DNA from: Desulforhabdus amnigena
GTDB taxonomy: Bacteria; Desulfobacterota; Syntrophobacteria; Syntrophobacterales; Syntrophobacteraceae
Assembly: GCF_027925305.1 (NCBI RefSeq)
Contig: NZ_BSDR01000001.1
Span: 1,887,001 to 1,951,000 of the forward strand
Reading direction: 5' to 3'
DNA: 64,000 nucleotides
The notes beneath the pieces were generated by a model. The model did not search any database and was not told where the DNA came from. It saw only the letters and a program-made list of their open reading frames with translations. The translations under genes were made by a program, and so were the position numbers. Positions 8,084 through 17,273 of the stretch are shown piece by piece; within the stretch, counting starts at the first letter, position 1, and every line of letters starts with the position of its first letter.

Positions 8084-9037
8084 TCAGGTAAAATCCTCAA
8101 GCTGAGTAGCCCAGAGAGGATTCAGAATTTTATGGTTTTCCAGCTTGAGACATGCATAAATTGCCTGATTGAGGGGCGTTTCCACTCCGATTTCCTTGCC
8201 GAGCTTCACGACCATTCCATTGAGAGCTTCGATTTCCATGGATCTCCGCCATTCGAGATCACGCAACATGGAAGGCTTGAATTTCTTATTGTAGGATTCC
8301 GCAAGCAGGATGGCGTCCTCCACCACGGTTTCCGGCATCGCAACGCCACGAGCACGAGCCAGCGTTTCCACCTCATGCATTACCCCTTCGAGGAGCTCCC
8401 GGGTTTCATGGAAAGCAAGAGCCATCCCCAAGGGAGATCTCGAAACCGTGCAAACTCCATGAGCGCCACAGATGAAGAGAAACTTGGACCAAAGCACCTG
8501 GGAAATATCCGGGCTGAGCTCCGCATCAATCCCCGCTTGCTGAAAAACCCGGAGAACCGCTTCCACACGCTCTGTCCGCTGACCCGACAGTTCCCCAAAG
8601 GCGATGCGCCCGGGCTTCCCTGTATGAACAATCATGCCGGGGGAAGCAAGAGATGCCTCAATAAAGGACGTCCCCCCCAGCACCCGATCCTCACCATAGA
8701 TTTGAATCAACTTCTCAATATTGTCGATGCCGTTCTGAAGAGTGAGGATCATGGTCTCTTCTTCCACCATGGGAGCTACAAGACGTGCTGCGTCCAGAGT
8801 GTCGTACGATTTGACGCAGAAGAGGAGCAAGTCCACCGGCCCGATCTCATCGGGCTCTGCAGTCGCATGAATTCTGACCCGGAAATTGCCCTGATCGGAA
8901 ATTACCTGCAGACCTTCATCCTGAATTGTCCGAAGATGCTTGCCTCTAGCTACAAAATGAGTATCCAAACCTGCCCGTACAAGGAGACCGCCAAAATAAC
9001 CTCCCACTCCTCCCGTACCCATCACCCCGATTTTCAT
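8084..9037 (-). CDS. panE: 2-dehydropantoate 2-reductase (ketopantoate reductase)
   Basis: A 317-residue NADPH-dependent enzyme that makes D-pantoate for coenzyme A synthesis. The N-terminal dinucleotide motif is [11 protein letters not shown]. The conserved lysine follows in [18 protein letters not shown] contains the conserved Asn, and [11 protein letters not shown] starts the C-terminal domain. The start at 9037 has AGAGGAG upstream; the six-residue longer frame lacks an RBS. ApbA/PanE paralogs of unknown specificity exist, so the substrate is inferred. The last codons lie just before the Nudix gene. Confidence 0.87.
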   Translation of the reverse strand: MKIGVMGTGGVGGYFGGLLVRAGLDTHFVARGKHLRTIQDEGLQVISDQGNFRVRIHATAEPDEIGPVDLLLFCVKSYDTLDAARLVAPMVEEETMILTLQNGIDNIEKLIQIYGEDRVLGGTSFIEASLASPGMIVHTGKPGRIAFGELSGQRTERVEAVLRVFQQAGIDAELSPDISQVLWSKFLFICGAHGVCTVSRSPLGMALAFHETRELLEGVMHEVETLARARGVAMPETVVEDAILLAESYNKKFKPSMLRDLEWRRSMEIEALNGMVVKLGKEIGVETPLNQAIYACLKLENHKILNPLWATQLEDFT

Positions 9038-9259
9038 GGACTGCTCCTCTCCCATGATTTTGGCTGTAAGAACCCGTCAGGAAACGATAATCAAGCTAAA
9101 ACGCAGATCTTTATACCGTTACAAGCCATTCACGTCAAATCAAAGTATGGGCTCCTACAAGGTGTAAACAAGATTCCTCCATCCTTCGAGATTCTTGTTC
9201 ATTTCCTTACCGGAAAAAAGAACACAGCCACCTTCCGCAATCACCGGCAAGCAATCGCA

Positions 9260-11980
9260 TCAAACTCTGTACAGTGCCATTCCGCAAAGACACTGAAAAT
9301 CACACGGCTCACCACAGGAAGCCTCCACCCAACAGGGTGCGAGGTTGCCTCGAGACAGAGCATCAAGAGCGTCCGCAGCATGCTCTTCCCAACGTCGCAG
9401 AAAAGAGTCCAGCTCCTCAGCGGTAGTTTTGATACAGTAAACATGTCTCAGATGTTGTACCGATCGGAGATCAATATATCCCGCGGCCAATCGGTTTGAA
9501 CCTCCATCAATTTTGCTCACCAATCCTCTCTTGATGGCAAGGAGGTAGGCGGGAAGCTGAGGTGCCTGAAGATCCTCCCATATTTCCTTGTTTTGGGGAA
9601 TCTTTCCTGTCTTATAATCCCAGCATATTATGCCCTCGTCAGGATGAAAATCCACTCGGTCCAGACGTCCTTTGAGAGTGATGGGGCAGTTCCTCAGCCG
9701 CAGACCATTGAAATCCGATTCCAATCCAATCCAACGCCACCCATCCTGAAGCCGGGACCATTCTTCTCGAAACCACTCCGGCAAAAGCCCATTCTCATGG
9801 TCTTCCGTCCCCAACAGCCGTTTCATTTCCACATTCCAGAGAGGAAGCAAGGCGTAGGGAGCAATGGCATGGGTCACGATTTTTCTGAGCTTTTCCAAGA
9901 AATCTGCAAAAGCCCCCCCCCTCGAAGAGGTATTGCGGCCAACAGCCCGTCCAAAAGATGCCAGTATTTCATGAATATTGCCCCCCCTAAGGGACGGCGA
10001 CAATCCCCTCTCGAGTTCCGGCAACGGCTCCAGTCCGAGCATTTTCTGGAAAAAGAAACGGCTGGCACACGCCAGGAGAAACTCGAGCATACTCACTGAA
10101 ATCTCGGCAGGAACATCCAAACCGTTCACCTGATAGGGGTTGGGAGAAAAACGGGGAAGCCCCCGCCCTCCGCAACCCTTTGTCGGAGGAGATCCTTCAG
10201 GGCGTCCCAGCCGGAGAGTCATATCTCCTTCTTCCCCATTCGAAGCCATCCCCAGGATTCCTTCTCTCACCCATCGCGCCCTCTGCAGCGCCGGCAGATC
10301 GTGCCGCCAGGGAATCACGGGCTTGAGCTTCACTTCTTCCGCTTCAGGCCAGAAGGGAGAAGGCAGCAAGGTCTCTCCTTTCTGATTCATCATAGGACGG
10401 CTGAATACCAGCTCGGGAGCCACGGCATGCAAATGTCCAAAAAGATGCCGGGCAAACTCGAATTGGCTCTCGACGGTCCCTCCCTGAACCCCCTTTCTCT
10501 CTTCAACACTCAGGAAGGGAAGAGACCTCACGGGCTGAGGCAGAACACCCGCAACAAAACCGGGGACAAAAAGATGCCGGAAAGAAAGCCCCCGTGCTTC
10601 GAGAACCCCAAGGATCTGTATCCCGGCATCTTCATACCCCGTTTCCTGAATGCTCACTTTCCCGGCAGCCGCATCCAGCCATGCGAGCCACTCCTGCCTT
10701 CTCATGAGGCAGTCGCCCAGGTCCCTTTCCACGGCTTCCATCAGCTCTTGAAGTCGCTGCCAGGCGATTTGGTCTCTTTCGTTGGCCAGCACAGGGAAAC
10801 CCAAAAACTCCCAAAATCTGCGCAGATCTCTTCCCCAATCAACTCCTTTACGTGATCCTTCATCCAAAAAGACGGAGAATGCCCGCAACAGTCCTTCGCC
10901 TTCATGGGGCAAAAATTCCAGTTGCGAAGGTTCGAGAGCGCCCATCAGTGCATTCAACCCCTTTTCAATGCCCTGCTCCCGCCAGACCCAGTCCCACTGG
11001 CTTACCGCCCGGCTCCATGGAGCCAGCTTTCCATAGTACGGTGAACGCAGAAGGCTCAGGAAAAGCACTCGCGGCTCCCCCTCCCGTGCAAATTCCAGAG
11101 GCAGGAAAGCCGCCTTGAAAAGCGGCTGATGGTTGAGGGATTTTACGGGAAAGAGGTTGTAGGCACCCTCCTCTCCAGCCAGGGGAGAACCGAGCAGGTC
11201 TTCGAGGCATTTCGCCACAAGAGGAGAATAGAGCTGGGCATCCAGGATCACCACGGCCAGTTCGTGAAGAGGAAAGCGATGGGCGGCGGAAACAACATTT
11301 TCCATAAGAGCGTAAATTTCCTGTTCTGGATCTGCGTAGGTCGAGGCCGTTGATGTCCCGTTTCCCCCGGAAAGAGGAAACGGTTGGAAACGAGATTTCC
11401 CATGGAGGATTTTCAGAAGATTCTTTTCCCAGTATCCCGCAAATTCAAAACCAATGGCAGCCAGTTTGTCTGGAATCCATTCCGGCCGGCGACAGAGCTC
11501 CATGCAAAGCTTTTCCGGGAGGGCGGCCGGATGGAAAAGTCCCTCGGCGGTTAACCGCTCATCGTACTTTTTCCACAAAGCACGGCGCCATTCCACCAAT
11601 TGATTGGCAGGATCACCATATTCCGGGTTCAGTCCATAGCGCAGACAATGTTCGAAGCTTTCATCCACGTTCAGGATGAGAGGAATATCCCAGGAGAGGG
11701 GCTCCGGTGGAGGCAATTCTTCGATGCAATCTCCCAGCAGTTGCCAACGCTTGAGAGGTGAAGCGGGCCAGGCTTCAGGCCAGAGGCCGGTCCAAAGCCT
11801 TTCCAACCATTGATTCAAGGTTATGATAAGAGGGGTTTCCCACCCTTCTCTTTTCGATTCGGAGAGCCTTCGGCGAAAACGCCACAGCAGTTGGTGAGCG
11901 AAACGCTCGCTTTCCGTCAACAGCACATACCCACTTGAGGCAAGATCCAGGAGCTTATTTTGCAAGTCGAGATTATTCAT
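9260..11980 (-). CDS. AddB-like PD-(D/E)XK nuclease (probable DNA repair protein)
   Basis: A 906-residue protein. The N-terminal two thirds resemble the inactivated helicase-like scaffold of AddB; no Walker A motif is seen. The C-terminal PD-(D/E)XK nuclease shows GGNIHEIL (His), GRLDRVDF (Asp) and IICWDYKTGK (Asp and Lys). A lone Cys in LLACASRFFF plus the terminal set CGEPCDFQCLC could bind a 4Fe-4S cluster, as in AddB. The start ATG follows AGGAGAGAGGTGAT. The closest family I recall is TIGR03623. No AddA/RecB helicase partner lies next to it. About 200 bases upstream of panE hold no gene. Confidence 0.8.
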   Translation of the reverse strand: MNNLDLQNKLLDLASSGYVLLTESERFAHQLLWRFRRRLSESKREGWETPLIITLNQWLERLWTGLWPEAWPASPLKRWQLLGDCIEELPPPEPLSWDIPLILNVDESFEHCLRYGLNPEYGDPANQLVEWRRALWKKYDERLTAEGLFHPAALPEKLCMELCRRPEWIPDKLAAIGFEFAGYWEKNLLKILHGKSRFQPFPLSGGNGTSTASTYADPEQEIYALMENVVSAAHRFPLHELAVVILDAQLYSPLVAKCLEDLLGSPLAGEEGAYNLFPVKSLNHQPLFKAAFLPLEFAREGEPRVLFLSLLRSPYYGKLAPWSRAVSQWDWVWREQGIEKGLNALMGALEPSQLEFLPHEGEGLLRAFSVFLDEGSRKGVDWGRDLRRFWEFLGFPVLANERDQIAWQRLQELMEAVERDLGDCLMRRQEWLAWLDAAAGKVSIQETGYEDAGIQILGVLEARGLSFRHLFVPGFVAGVLPQPVRSLPFLSVEERKGVQGGTVESQFEFARHLFGHLHAVAPELVFSRPMMNQKGETLLPSPFWPEAEEVKLKPVIPWRHDLPALQRARWVREGILGMASNGEEGDMTLRLGRPEGSPPTKGCGGRGLPRFSPNPYQVNGLDVPAEISVSMLEFLLACASRFFFQKMLGLEPLPELERGLSPSLRGGNIHEILASFGRAVGRNTSSRGGAFADFLEKLRKIVTHAIAPYALLPLWNVEMKRLLGTEDHENGLLPEWFREEWSRLQDGWRWIGLESDFNGLRLRNCPITLKGRLDRVDFHPDEGIICWDYKTGKIPQNKEIWEDLQAPQLPAYLLAIKRGLVSKIDGGSNRLAAGYIDLRSVQHLRHVYCIKTTAEELDSFLRRWEEHAADALDALSRGNLAPCWVEASCGEPCDFQCLCGMALYRV

Positions 11981-12214
11981 CGGTCAATCACCTCTCTCCT
12001 TATGGCCTAAATCGAGTTTGGAGTTTATCATGTCAGTGTCAATTCTTCCATCAAGGAAAGACTTTGACAAAGGCCGGAGAGGCTGCCTATATAAAAAGGT
12101 CGAACATCATTTGCAGGAAGTCCCGGCATCCTGAAGAAGCGGGAATTTTAACCGTAGCCGCCGGCAGCAAATTCTTGAGAAGGTCCCGAATCCATATAGG
12201 AAAACAGAGCGACC

Positions 12215-14557
12215 ATGAAAAATGTATTTTCCAATGTTTTAGAATCTATCGGCAACACGCCGCTCATTCGCATCAATCGACTGAATACAAACCCTCATGT
12301 CACACTATACGCCAAATTGGAAGCCAGGAATCCAGGGGGCTCCATTAAAGATCGCACAGCACTCTCAATGATCGAAGCGGCAGAACGGGATGGACTGCTC
12401 ACGCCGGACAAAATCATCATTGAAGCTACAAGCGGCAACACAGGCATTGGTCTGGCAATGGTAGCAGCCGTGAAGGGATACCGCATCATGCTGGCCATGC
12501 CGGAAACGGCGAGCCTGGAACGGCAGAAGATCTTGAAGGCCCTTGGAGCCCAGTTGCTGCTCACCCCCGGCGCTCTGGCGACGGACGGCGCCATCGAAGA
12601 GGTCTACAACCTGGTCAGGGAAAACCCCGATCGCTATTTCATGGCCGACCAGTACAATAATCCCGCCAATCCAGCCGCCCATCGCTTCGGAACGGGTCCG
12701 GAGATCTACGAGCAAACGGACGGCAAGGTGACCGCCGTCGTCGTCACGCTCGGAACCACGGGTACAGCCATGGGCATTCTGCAGGCCATGAAGGAAAGAA
12801 ATCCCGCTATTGAAGTTGTCGCTGTGGAGCCTTATCCAAGCCACAAGATTCAGGGTTTGAAAAACATGAAGGAATCTTATGTGCCCGGGATTTTTGACCG
12901 TCACTCTCTCGATCGCATCGTGCACGTGAAAGATGAAGAAGCTTTCGAAATGGCACGCAGGCTGGCCCGGGAGGAAGGTATTTTTGCGGGCATGAGTTCG
13001 GGAGCAGCGATGGCCGCCGCAGTACGACTCGCCAACGAAGTCACGGAGGGGGTCATCGTGGCCATTCTCCCCGACGGCGGAGATCGGTATCTCAGCACCA
13101 ACCTCTTTACCACCATGCTGGAACCCGATTTTCGCTTCTTCAATCTTCTCGGCAGAGAAAAAATAGACTTCAAACCCGTACAGGAAGGAAAAGTGCGGGT
13201 CTTCGTGACAGGTCCCCCCCTGGATCAACTTCTTACCCTTCAGGAATCACGCCGATTCATTCTGGCGGATCTCCTTACACGGTTCCTCCTTTCCAAAGGT
13301 TTCTCCGTGAACCAGGTCATCCTCATTCCAGACCTGGACAGCCGCACGATTCAAGGGGCATGCACGGCCAAAATGGACCTGGCCTCCTACACCCAGCAGC
13401 AGGTGGATCATTTCTTGGCCGACCTCGACAGTTTGAAGGTTCAGCGAGCATACCGCTACCCTCGCACCACCGAACACATCGACACTATCGCGGAGTTTAC
13501 CAAATCTCTCATTGAAAAAGGTGCAGCCTATGAAAAGTTGCGCTCCGTTTACTTCGACCTTTCCAAGAGCAAAGACTATGGAGCCCTCTCGCGCATCAAT
13601 CTGAAAAAAATACGGCTGGGAACCACTGTCGACCTGGATGCCTATGAAAAGCAAAACCCAAGGGATTTCGCCCTCTTGAAACGTGCCACACTCGCCGAAC
13701 TCAAACGGGGCAGTTTCATGAAAACCGATTGGGGCAACGTGCTTCCAACCTGGCATATTGCCAGTGTCTCTGTCGCCTTGCATGATCTGGGCTCCCCCAT
13801 AGACATTCAGGTGAGCAGCGTGGACTTCCTTTTTCCGCACCTTGAAAATGTTCGGGAGATCGGAGAGGCTTTGACAGGAAAACCCTTTGCCAATGTGTGG
13901 ATGGTTTCCGAACGCATCTGGTCCAACAAGGAAGAAAAGGCTCAAAACGGAATAGACGAAAACATTTCCATACGGGAACTCATTGCCGGCGGATACTCGC
14001 CCCTGGAGATTCGCTACTGGCTGCTGAGCACTCATTACCGCAAGCCCATTCATGCGACTCCTCAAAACATTCAAAATGCCGTACGGGGATATCAGCGGTT
14101 GAAAGAATTCATCCGCCGCGTAAAGTATTCCCAGGCTGGCGGTGAAGAGCACAAACTGATTCCTGAAATACTTTATGCTCTGGAACATGATTTCTTCGAT
14201 GCCCTTGCCGATGATCTGAATATGCCCAATGCCATTGCAGGCCTTTTCAAGTTCATCCGGCAGATCAATCCCATCCTGGAACAGTCACAGTTCAGTGAGG
14301 CGCAACGCAAGCAAATTATGGATGTTCTACAGAACTTGAATGGAATCCTCGGTGTCTTTGACATGGACCTGCAACCGCTGGATGAAAAAGAGGAAAAGAT
14401 CATCAAAGAGCGGGAGGAGGCACGAAAATCAGGGGATTGGGAGAAAGCGGACCGCCTGAGAGAAGAACTTCTGGAGCGCGGAATTCAGATTTTAGACAGC
14501 CCCACCGGCACACAGTGGGAACGCGTGGGAAGAAAAGCTTGGTACTCGAGATCGTAA
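12215..14557 (+). CDS. Cysteine synthase fused to a degenerate cysteinyl-tRNA synthetase-like domain
   Basis: A 780-residue two-part protein. Residues 1 to about 305 form a complete PLP-dependent O-acetylserine sulfhydrylase: Lys45 in GGSIKDRT, ATSGNTGIG, and the glycine loop TLGTTGTAMG. From about residue 325 to the end the chain follows cysteinyl-tRNA synthetase (HLENVREIGEALTGKPFANVW, the helical DALADDLNMPNAI region and the C-terminal RKSGDWEKADRLREEL). The catalytic features of CysRS are gone. CGPT reads TGPP, no HIGH motif is seen, the zinc-ligand Cys of WHIEC is Ser, HHEN is HLEN, and KMSKS is absent. It should make cysteine but probably cannot charge tRNA. The RBS is weak. Confidence 0.85.
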   Translation: MKNVFSNVLESIGNTPLIRINRLNTNPHVTLYAKLEARNPGGSIKDRTALSMIEAAERDGLLTPDKIIIEATSGNTGIGLAMVAAVKGYRIMLAMPETASLERQKILKALGAQLLLTPGALATDGAIEEVYNLVRENPDRYFMADQYNNPANPAAHRFGTGPEIYEQTDGKVTAVVVTLGTTGTAMGILQAMKERNPAIEVVAVEPYPSHKIQGLKNMKESYVPGIFDRHSLDRIVHVKDEEAFEMARRLAREEGIFAGMSSGAAMAAAVRLANEVTEGVIVAILPDGGDRYLSTNLFTTMLEPDFRFFNLLGREKIDFKPVQEGKVRVFVTGPPLDQLLTLQESRRFILADLLTRFLLSKGFSVNQVILIPDLDSRTIQGACTAKMDLASYTQQQVDHFLADLDSLKVQRAYRYPRTTEHIDTIAEFTKSLIEKGAAYEKLRSVYFDLSKSKDYGALSRINLKKIRLGTTVDLDAYEKQNPRDFALLKRATLAELKRGSFMKTDWGNVLPTWHIASVSVALHDLGSPIDIQVSSVDFLFPHLENVREIGEALTGKPFANVWMVSERIWSNKEEKAQNGIDENISIRELIAGGYSPLEIRYWLLSTHYRKPIHATPQNIQNAVRGYQRLKEFIRRVKYSQAGGEEHKLIPEILYALEHDFFDALADDLNMPNAIAGLFKFIRQINPILEQSQFSEAQRKQIMDVLQNLNGILGVFDMDLQPLDEKEEKIIKEREEARKSGDWEKADRLREELLERGIQILDSPTGTQWERVGRKAWYSRS

Positions 14558-14564
14558 TTACGCG

Positions 14565-14803
14565 GCCATTTCTTTGCAGGAACGGCTTCCAGCCGTGACA
14601 GGAACCGACAACCACACACCTTGTCGCGGCAGGATGCCGCTCCTACGAAAACGTATGGGTAAGCGGGTGCGTAATTACGAAGACCAGTACTTAGAACCTA
14701 TCCGGAAACCACCTGTAGACTTTGCGACACCCCCCTTAGTCCCCCCTCGAGGGGGGAATTAAAGGGGGTGTCCGCTGCCGAGGTAGGTTTTTGGATAGGC
14801 TCT
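14565..14803. repeat. REP-like repeats and nested palindrome in a 400-bp gene-free gap
   Basis: The first part (about 14571-14660) carries two short palindromes, GGCTTCCAGCC and a GCGGCAGGATGCCGC unit, similar to the insert in the repeats at 44.4 and 53.7 kb. The second (about 14697-14803) is a nested inverted repeat. The outer arms are ACCTATCCGGAAACCACCT and its imperfect complement near 14782-14802, around C-tract/G-tract arms centred on CCCCTCGAGGGG. No coding frame is supported. The rest of the gap to 14964 shows nothing clear. Confidence 0.65.
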
Positions 14804-14964
14804 TAGGTAAGGGGTCGTTCATTGACGGCCCCCCCAGCATATGGACTCAGGATTCGAAGGACTTGCCGGCCAAAGAAAAACGTGGGCTGGAAATATTAAC
14901 CCTTCGCCCCTTCACATATTGAGGTTCCAGGTCTAATTTCCATCTACCTCTTCACGTCTGCAGC

Positions 14965-16098
14965 TTATAAAAAATCCCAAACGCCCTCCGCAAGCCCGAT
15001 GGAATGGGTCGCTTCGAAAAGGCGTATCGCTTCCTCGAAGGTCTGAGCCGTGATGCGATTTTTGTATTCCGTGGAAAGGACATTGAACCTGGCTGCAAAC
15101 GCTTTGTTCGCCTTTTTGATGTCGCCTCCCGTATTGCCCGTTTCCACCGCCCAACGCCACATTTCCTGCCAGAGCTCGTCGGGAACGCCGCGATAGGGCC
15201 GTTTGACATATTCACGGTTTTCCGTAGTGATCGCATTCCCGTTTTGGTTCATCCCGAGACCGAAAGAGATGTTCTGCCAGAAAGTTCCCACGTTTCCTTT
15301 GCGAATCCCGTATTGAATGAATAAGGAAATTTTATCCAGAGAAGTTCCCGTGATTCCGTGTTGAGCGATATCGACGCCCCACGGCTGAATGGCATCCCAG
15401 ATTTTCCTGGTCAGATCGAGCTGAATGCCCTCATGGGCCGTTCCAAAATAGGTTCCGTGAATCGAGCCATTGTTGATGGCGAGCAAATCGGGCCGAATTC
15501 CATTTTTGTTCAATTCCCCGATGAACCATTCCGCCTCTTCAGGCTGAGTGAAACCTTCCGCCTTCCCACTCTTGGCTCCAATTTCTCCCAGTTCGACTTC
15601 AAGGCTCAGGCCGGCTTCAATGATCGGTTTTGCGAGTTCCAAGGTGGCCGCAAGGTTCTTTTCGTTCTCCATATGGGAAGCATCTATGGCAAAGGAGGTA
15701 AAACCAGCCTCCAGTTCCTGCGCTATAAGATTTCTGACACTTTCCACATCTTCCATTTTTTTGACGGTAAGATGATCTGCGTGAATGGCGAAAGGGACTT
15801 CGGTATTGCCCAATCGTTCATTCTCCTGAACGATGAACTCGACAAAAGTCTTCGGGGAAAATTCGGTATAAGTCATCTCGGATTTGGCAATTTCGTACAT
15901 GACGGGGGCTTTGGCAGCCATGGATGCCTGAACAATTCCTGCAACGGGCAGGCGACAACGCATATTGGCTGCCATGATCATTGCGTTGTGCTTTTTTGCT
16001 GCTGCAATGAGCGCTTTCCCATTGACCAGGGGCACAAGGCTGTCTGGAAAACGCTTCTTTACATTTTCTGGACGTAATTCCATATTTTGCTTAGTCAT
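14965..16098 (-). CDS. Class II fructose-bisphosphate aldolase family protein
   Basis: A 377-residue class II (zinc) aldolase-like barrel. The metal ligand and catalytic motif IHADHLT, the acidic stretch ELGEIGAKSG and INNGSIHGTYFG are visible; the last corresponds to the zinc-His and phosphate loop. It is longer than the roughly 285-residue GatY/KbaY type and matches long class II forms. It probably splits a ketose 1,6-bisphosphate, but substrate choice is not readable. The start at 16098 follows GTGAGGTGATATA. The leader contains one copy of a 16-bp direct repeat overlapping the RBS. Confidence 0.75.
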   Translation of the reverse strand: MTKQNMELRPENVKKRFPDSLVPLVNGKALIAAAKKHNAMIMAANMRCRLPVAGIVQASMAAKAPVMYEIAKSEMTYTEFSPKTFVEFIVQENERLGNTEVPFAIHADHLTVKKMEDVESVRNLIAQELEAGFTSFAIDASHMENEKNLAATLELAKPIIEAGLSLEVELGEIGAKSGKAEGFTQPEEAEWFIGELNKNGIRPDLLAINNGSIHGTYFGTAHEGIQLDLTRKIWDAIQPWGVDIAQHGITGTSLDKISLFIQYGIRKGNVGTFWQNISFGLGMNQNGNAITTENREYVKRPYRGVPDELWQEMWRWAVETGNTGGDIKKANKAFAARFNVLSTEYKNRITAQTFEEAIRLFEATHSIGLAEGVWDFL

Positions 16099-16105
16099 TA
16101 TATCA

Positions 16106-16165
16106 CCTCACGTTATCTATTATCTATTGGTTTTTATGGACAGGAGACCCCTCACGTTATCTATT
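16106..16165. repeat. 16-bp direct repeat upstream of the aldolase gene
   Basis: CCTCACGTTATCTATT occurs at 16106-16121 and again at 16150-16165. The first copy overlaps the aldolase ribosome-binding site. It could be a duplication scar or an operator pair; flanks differ. Confidence 0.6.
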
Positions 16166-16270
16166 CGATGGACACGATACTTGTTCTATAGGCGAATCCC
16201 CGTTAAACTTCAAGAAACAAAAGATCGAGTCGCTTCAGGTTGATTTTGAAGGCGCAAAAGGAGCCTGCAT

Positions 16271-16996
16271 TTGAATGCAGATTGGATTTCCCCAGAGCAG
16301 AAGTCGTTATTCCGGAAAAAAGCAATCGAGGAACAGAACGACGCTCCACTCTCCCTTGAGTACAACGGAACAGGTAAGGTAGCGGAAAGAATCCGGCGCA
16401 TCGATGATTACCGCAATTCAAAAAACATCCTGGTTTCTCTTCACCCCTCTCTGCGCCAGACCTGTCTGAATGTCCTTGCGGACCAGAAAAAACTCCTGAT
16501 TCCGACTCCAGGACTTCAAAAGGGGTTCATGCTCGTCTCCCCCACCTCCGTTCCTCCCCAAAAAAGGAAACTCGCCATTCGCCCCATCCCCAACAACCCT
16601 TTTGGCAGGAAAATGCCCTATGAAGAACCCTTCCAAGGCCTTGTCGATTTGATCATCACCGAAGCTTTTTTGCTTGGAAGAGATGGAACACGCATGGGAG
16701 ATGGGTCAGGGCATCTGGACATCCAGTGCGCCATCCTCTCTTCCCTGGGGTGGCTCTCCCCGGATGTTCGTGTGTTGGCCGTGGCTGATGATCGGCAAAT
16801 CGTACCTTCGGTTCCCGTGGAAAAGACAGATGTACGGATTCATTGGATTGTCACTCCCACTCAAGTCCTTGCGGCTTCCCATGATGAGCCGTTCTCCTGC
16901 GAAATCTCATGGGAAAAACTGAGCAAAAAGCAGATTCGACGCAACGAGGCTCTCTATTTTTTGAACCGCCGGCGGCTCATCTCGCTGCCCCATTAG
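16271..16996 (+). CDS. 5-formyltetrahydrofolate cyclo-ligase-like protein
   Basis: A 241-residue member of the MTHFS superfamily. The segment LLGRDGTRMGDGSGHLD corresponds to the GxRLGxGxGYYD phosphate loop of 5-formyl-THF cyclo-ligase, and the preceding LVDLIITEAFLLG matches the strand before it. The usual tyrosine-tyrosine is replaced by Gly-His, so activity on formyl-THF is uncertain. The start is TTG at 16271, seven bases after AAAGGAG. It is divergent from the aldolase. A folate-salvage or regulatory paralog is the most one can say. Confidence 0.7.
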   Translation: MNADWISPEQKSLFRKKAIEEQNDAPLSLEYNGTGKVAERIRRIDDYRNSKNILVSLHPSLRQTCLNVLADQKKLLIPTPGLQKGFMLVSPTSVPPQKRKLAIRPIPNNPFGRKMPYEEPFQGLVDLIITEAFLLGRDGTRMGDGSGHLDIQCAILSSLGWLSPDVRVLAVADDRQIVPSVPVEKTDVRIHWIVTPTQVLAASHDEPFSCEISWEKLSKKQIRRNEALYFLNRRRLISLPH

Positions 16997-17273
16997 CATG
17001 AGCCATGAGCCTTTTTTATAAAAACCTACGCACCTGAAAAAAGATGGATTCGTAAGATGTCGTCATCCCAGTGAAAGGCGGGGGCTAGGAGTTTTGTAAG
17101 CTACTAAAAACACTGGATTCCTCCTTTGATCGGAATGACAAAATGGCACTTTTCGGGACTTTTTGTGAGACCATCAAAAAAACTCTTGCTCTATAATCCA
17201 ACAATATCTATTGTACCCCCGCACTTTATTCACTATTATTTTTTAGTTAACTGAGAGACAGGAAGCATCATCC
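16997..17273. other. Gene-free gap with two repeat fragments and a -10-like box
   Basis: An ATGAGCCATGAGCCTTTTTT element lies at the end of the preceding gene (about 16998-17017) and recurs at 39.1 and 46.0 kb. A longer element (about 17060-17180) contains CGTCATCCCAGTGAAAGG and GATCGGAATGACAAAATGG, a weakly palindromic pair. TATAAT at 17192-17197 is a good -10 for the L,D-transpeptidase, but no matching -35 is clear. Confidence 0.5.

Noticed and set aside
8132-9499. 455-codon plus-strand frame over panE
   Set aside because: Antisense to an intact ketopantoate reductase; no motif, no RBS, composition that of a shadow frame.
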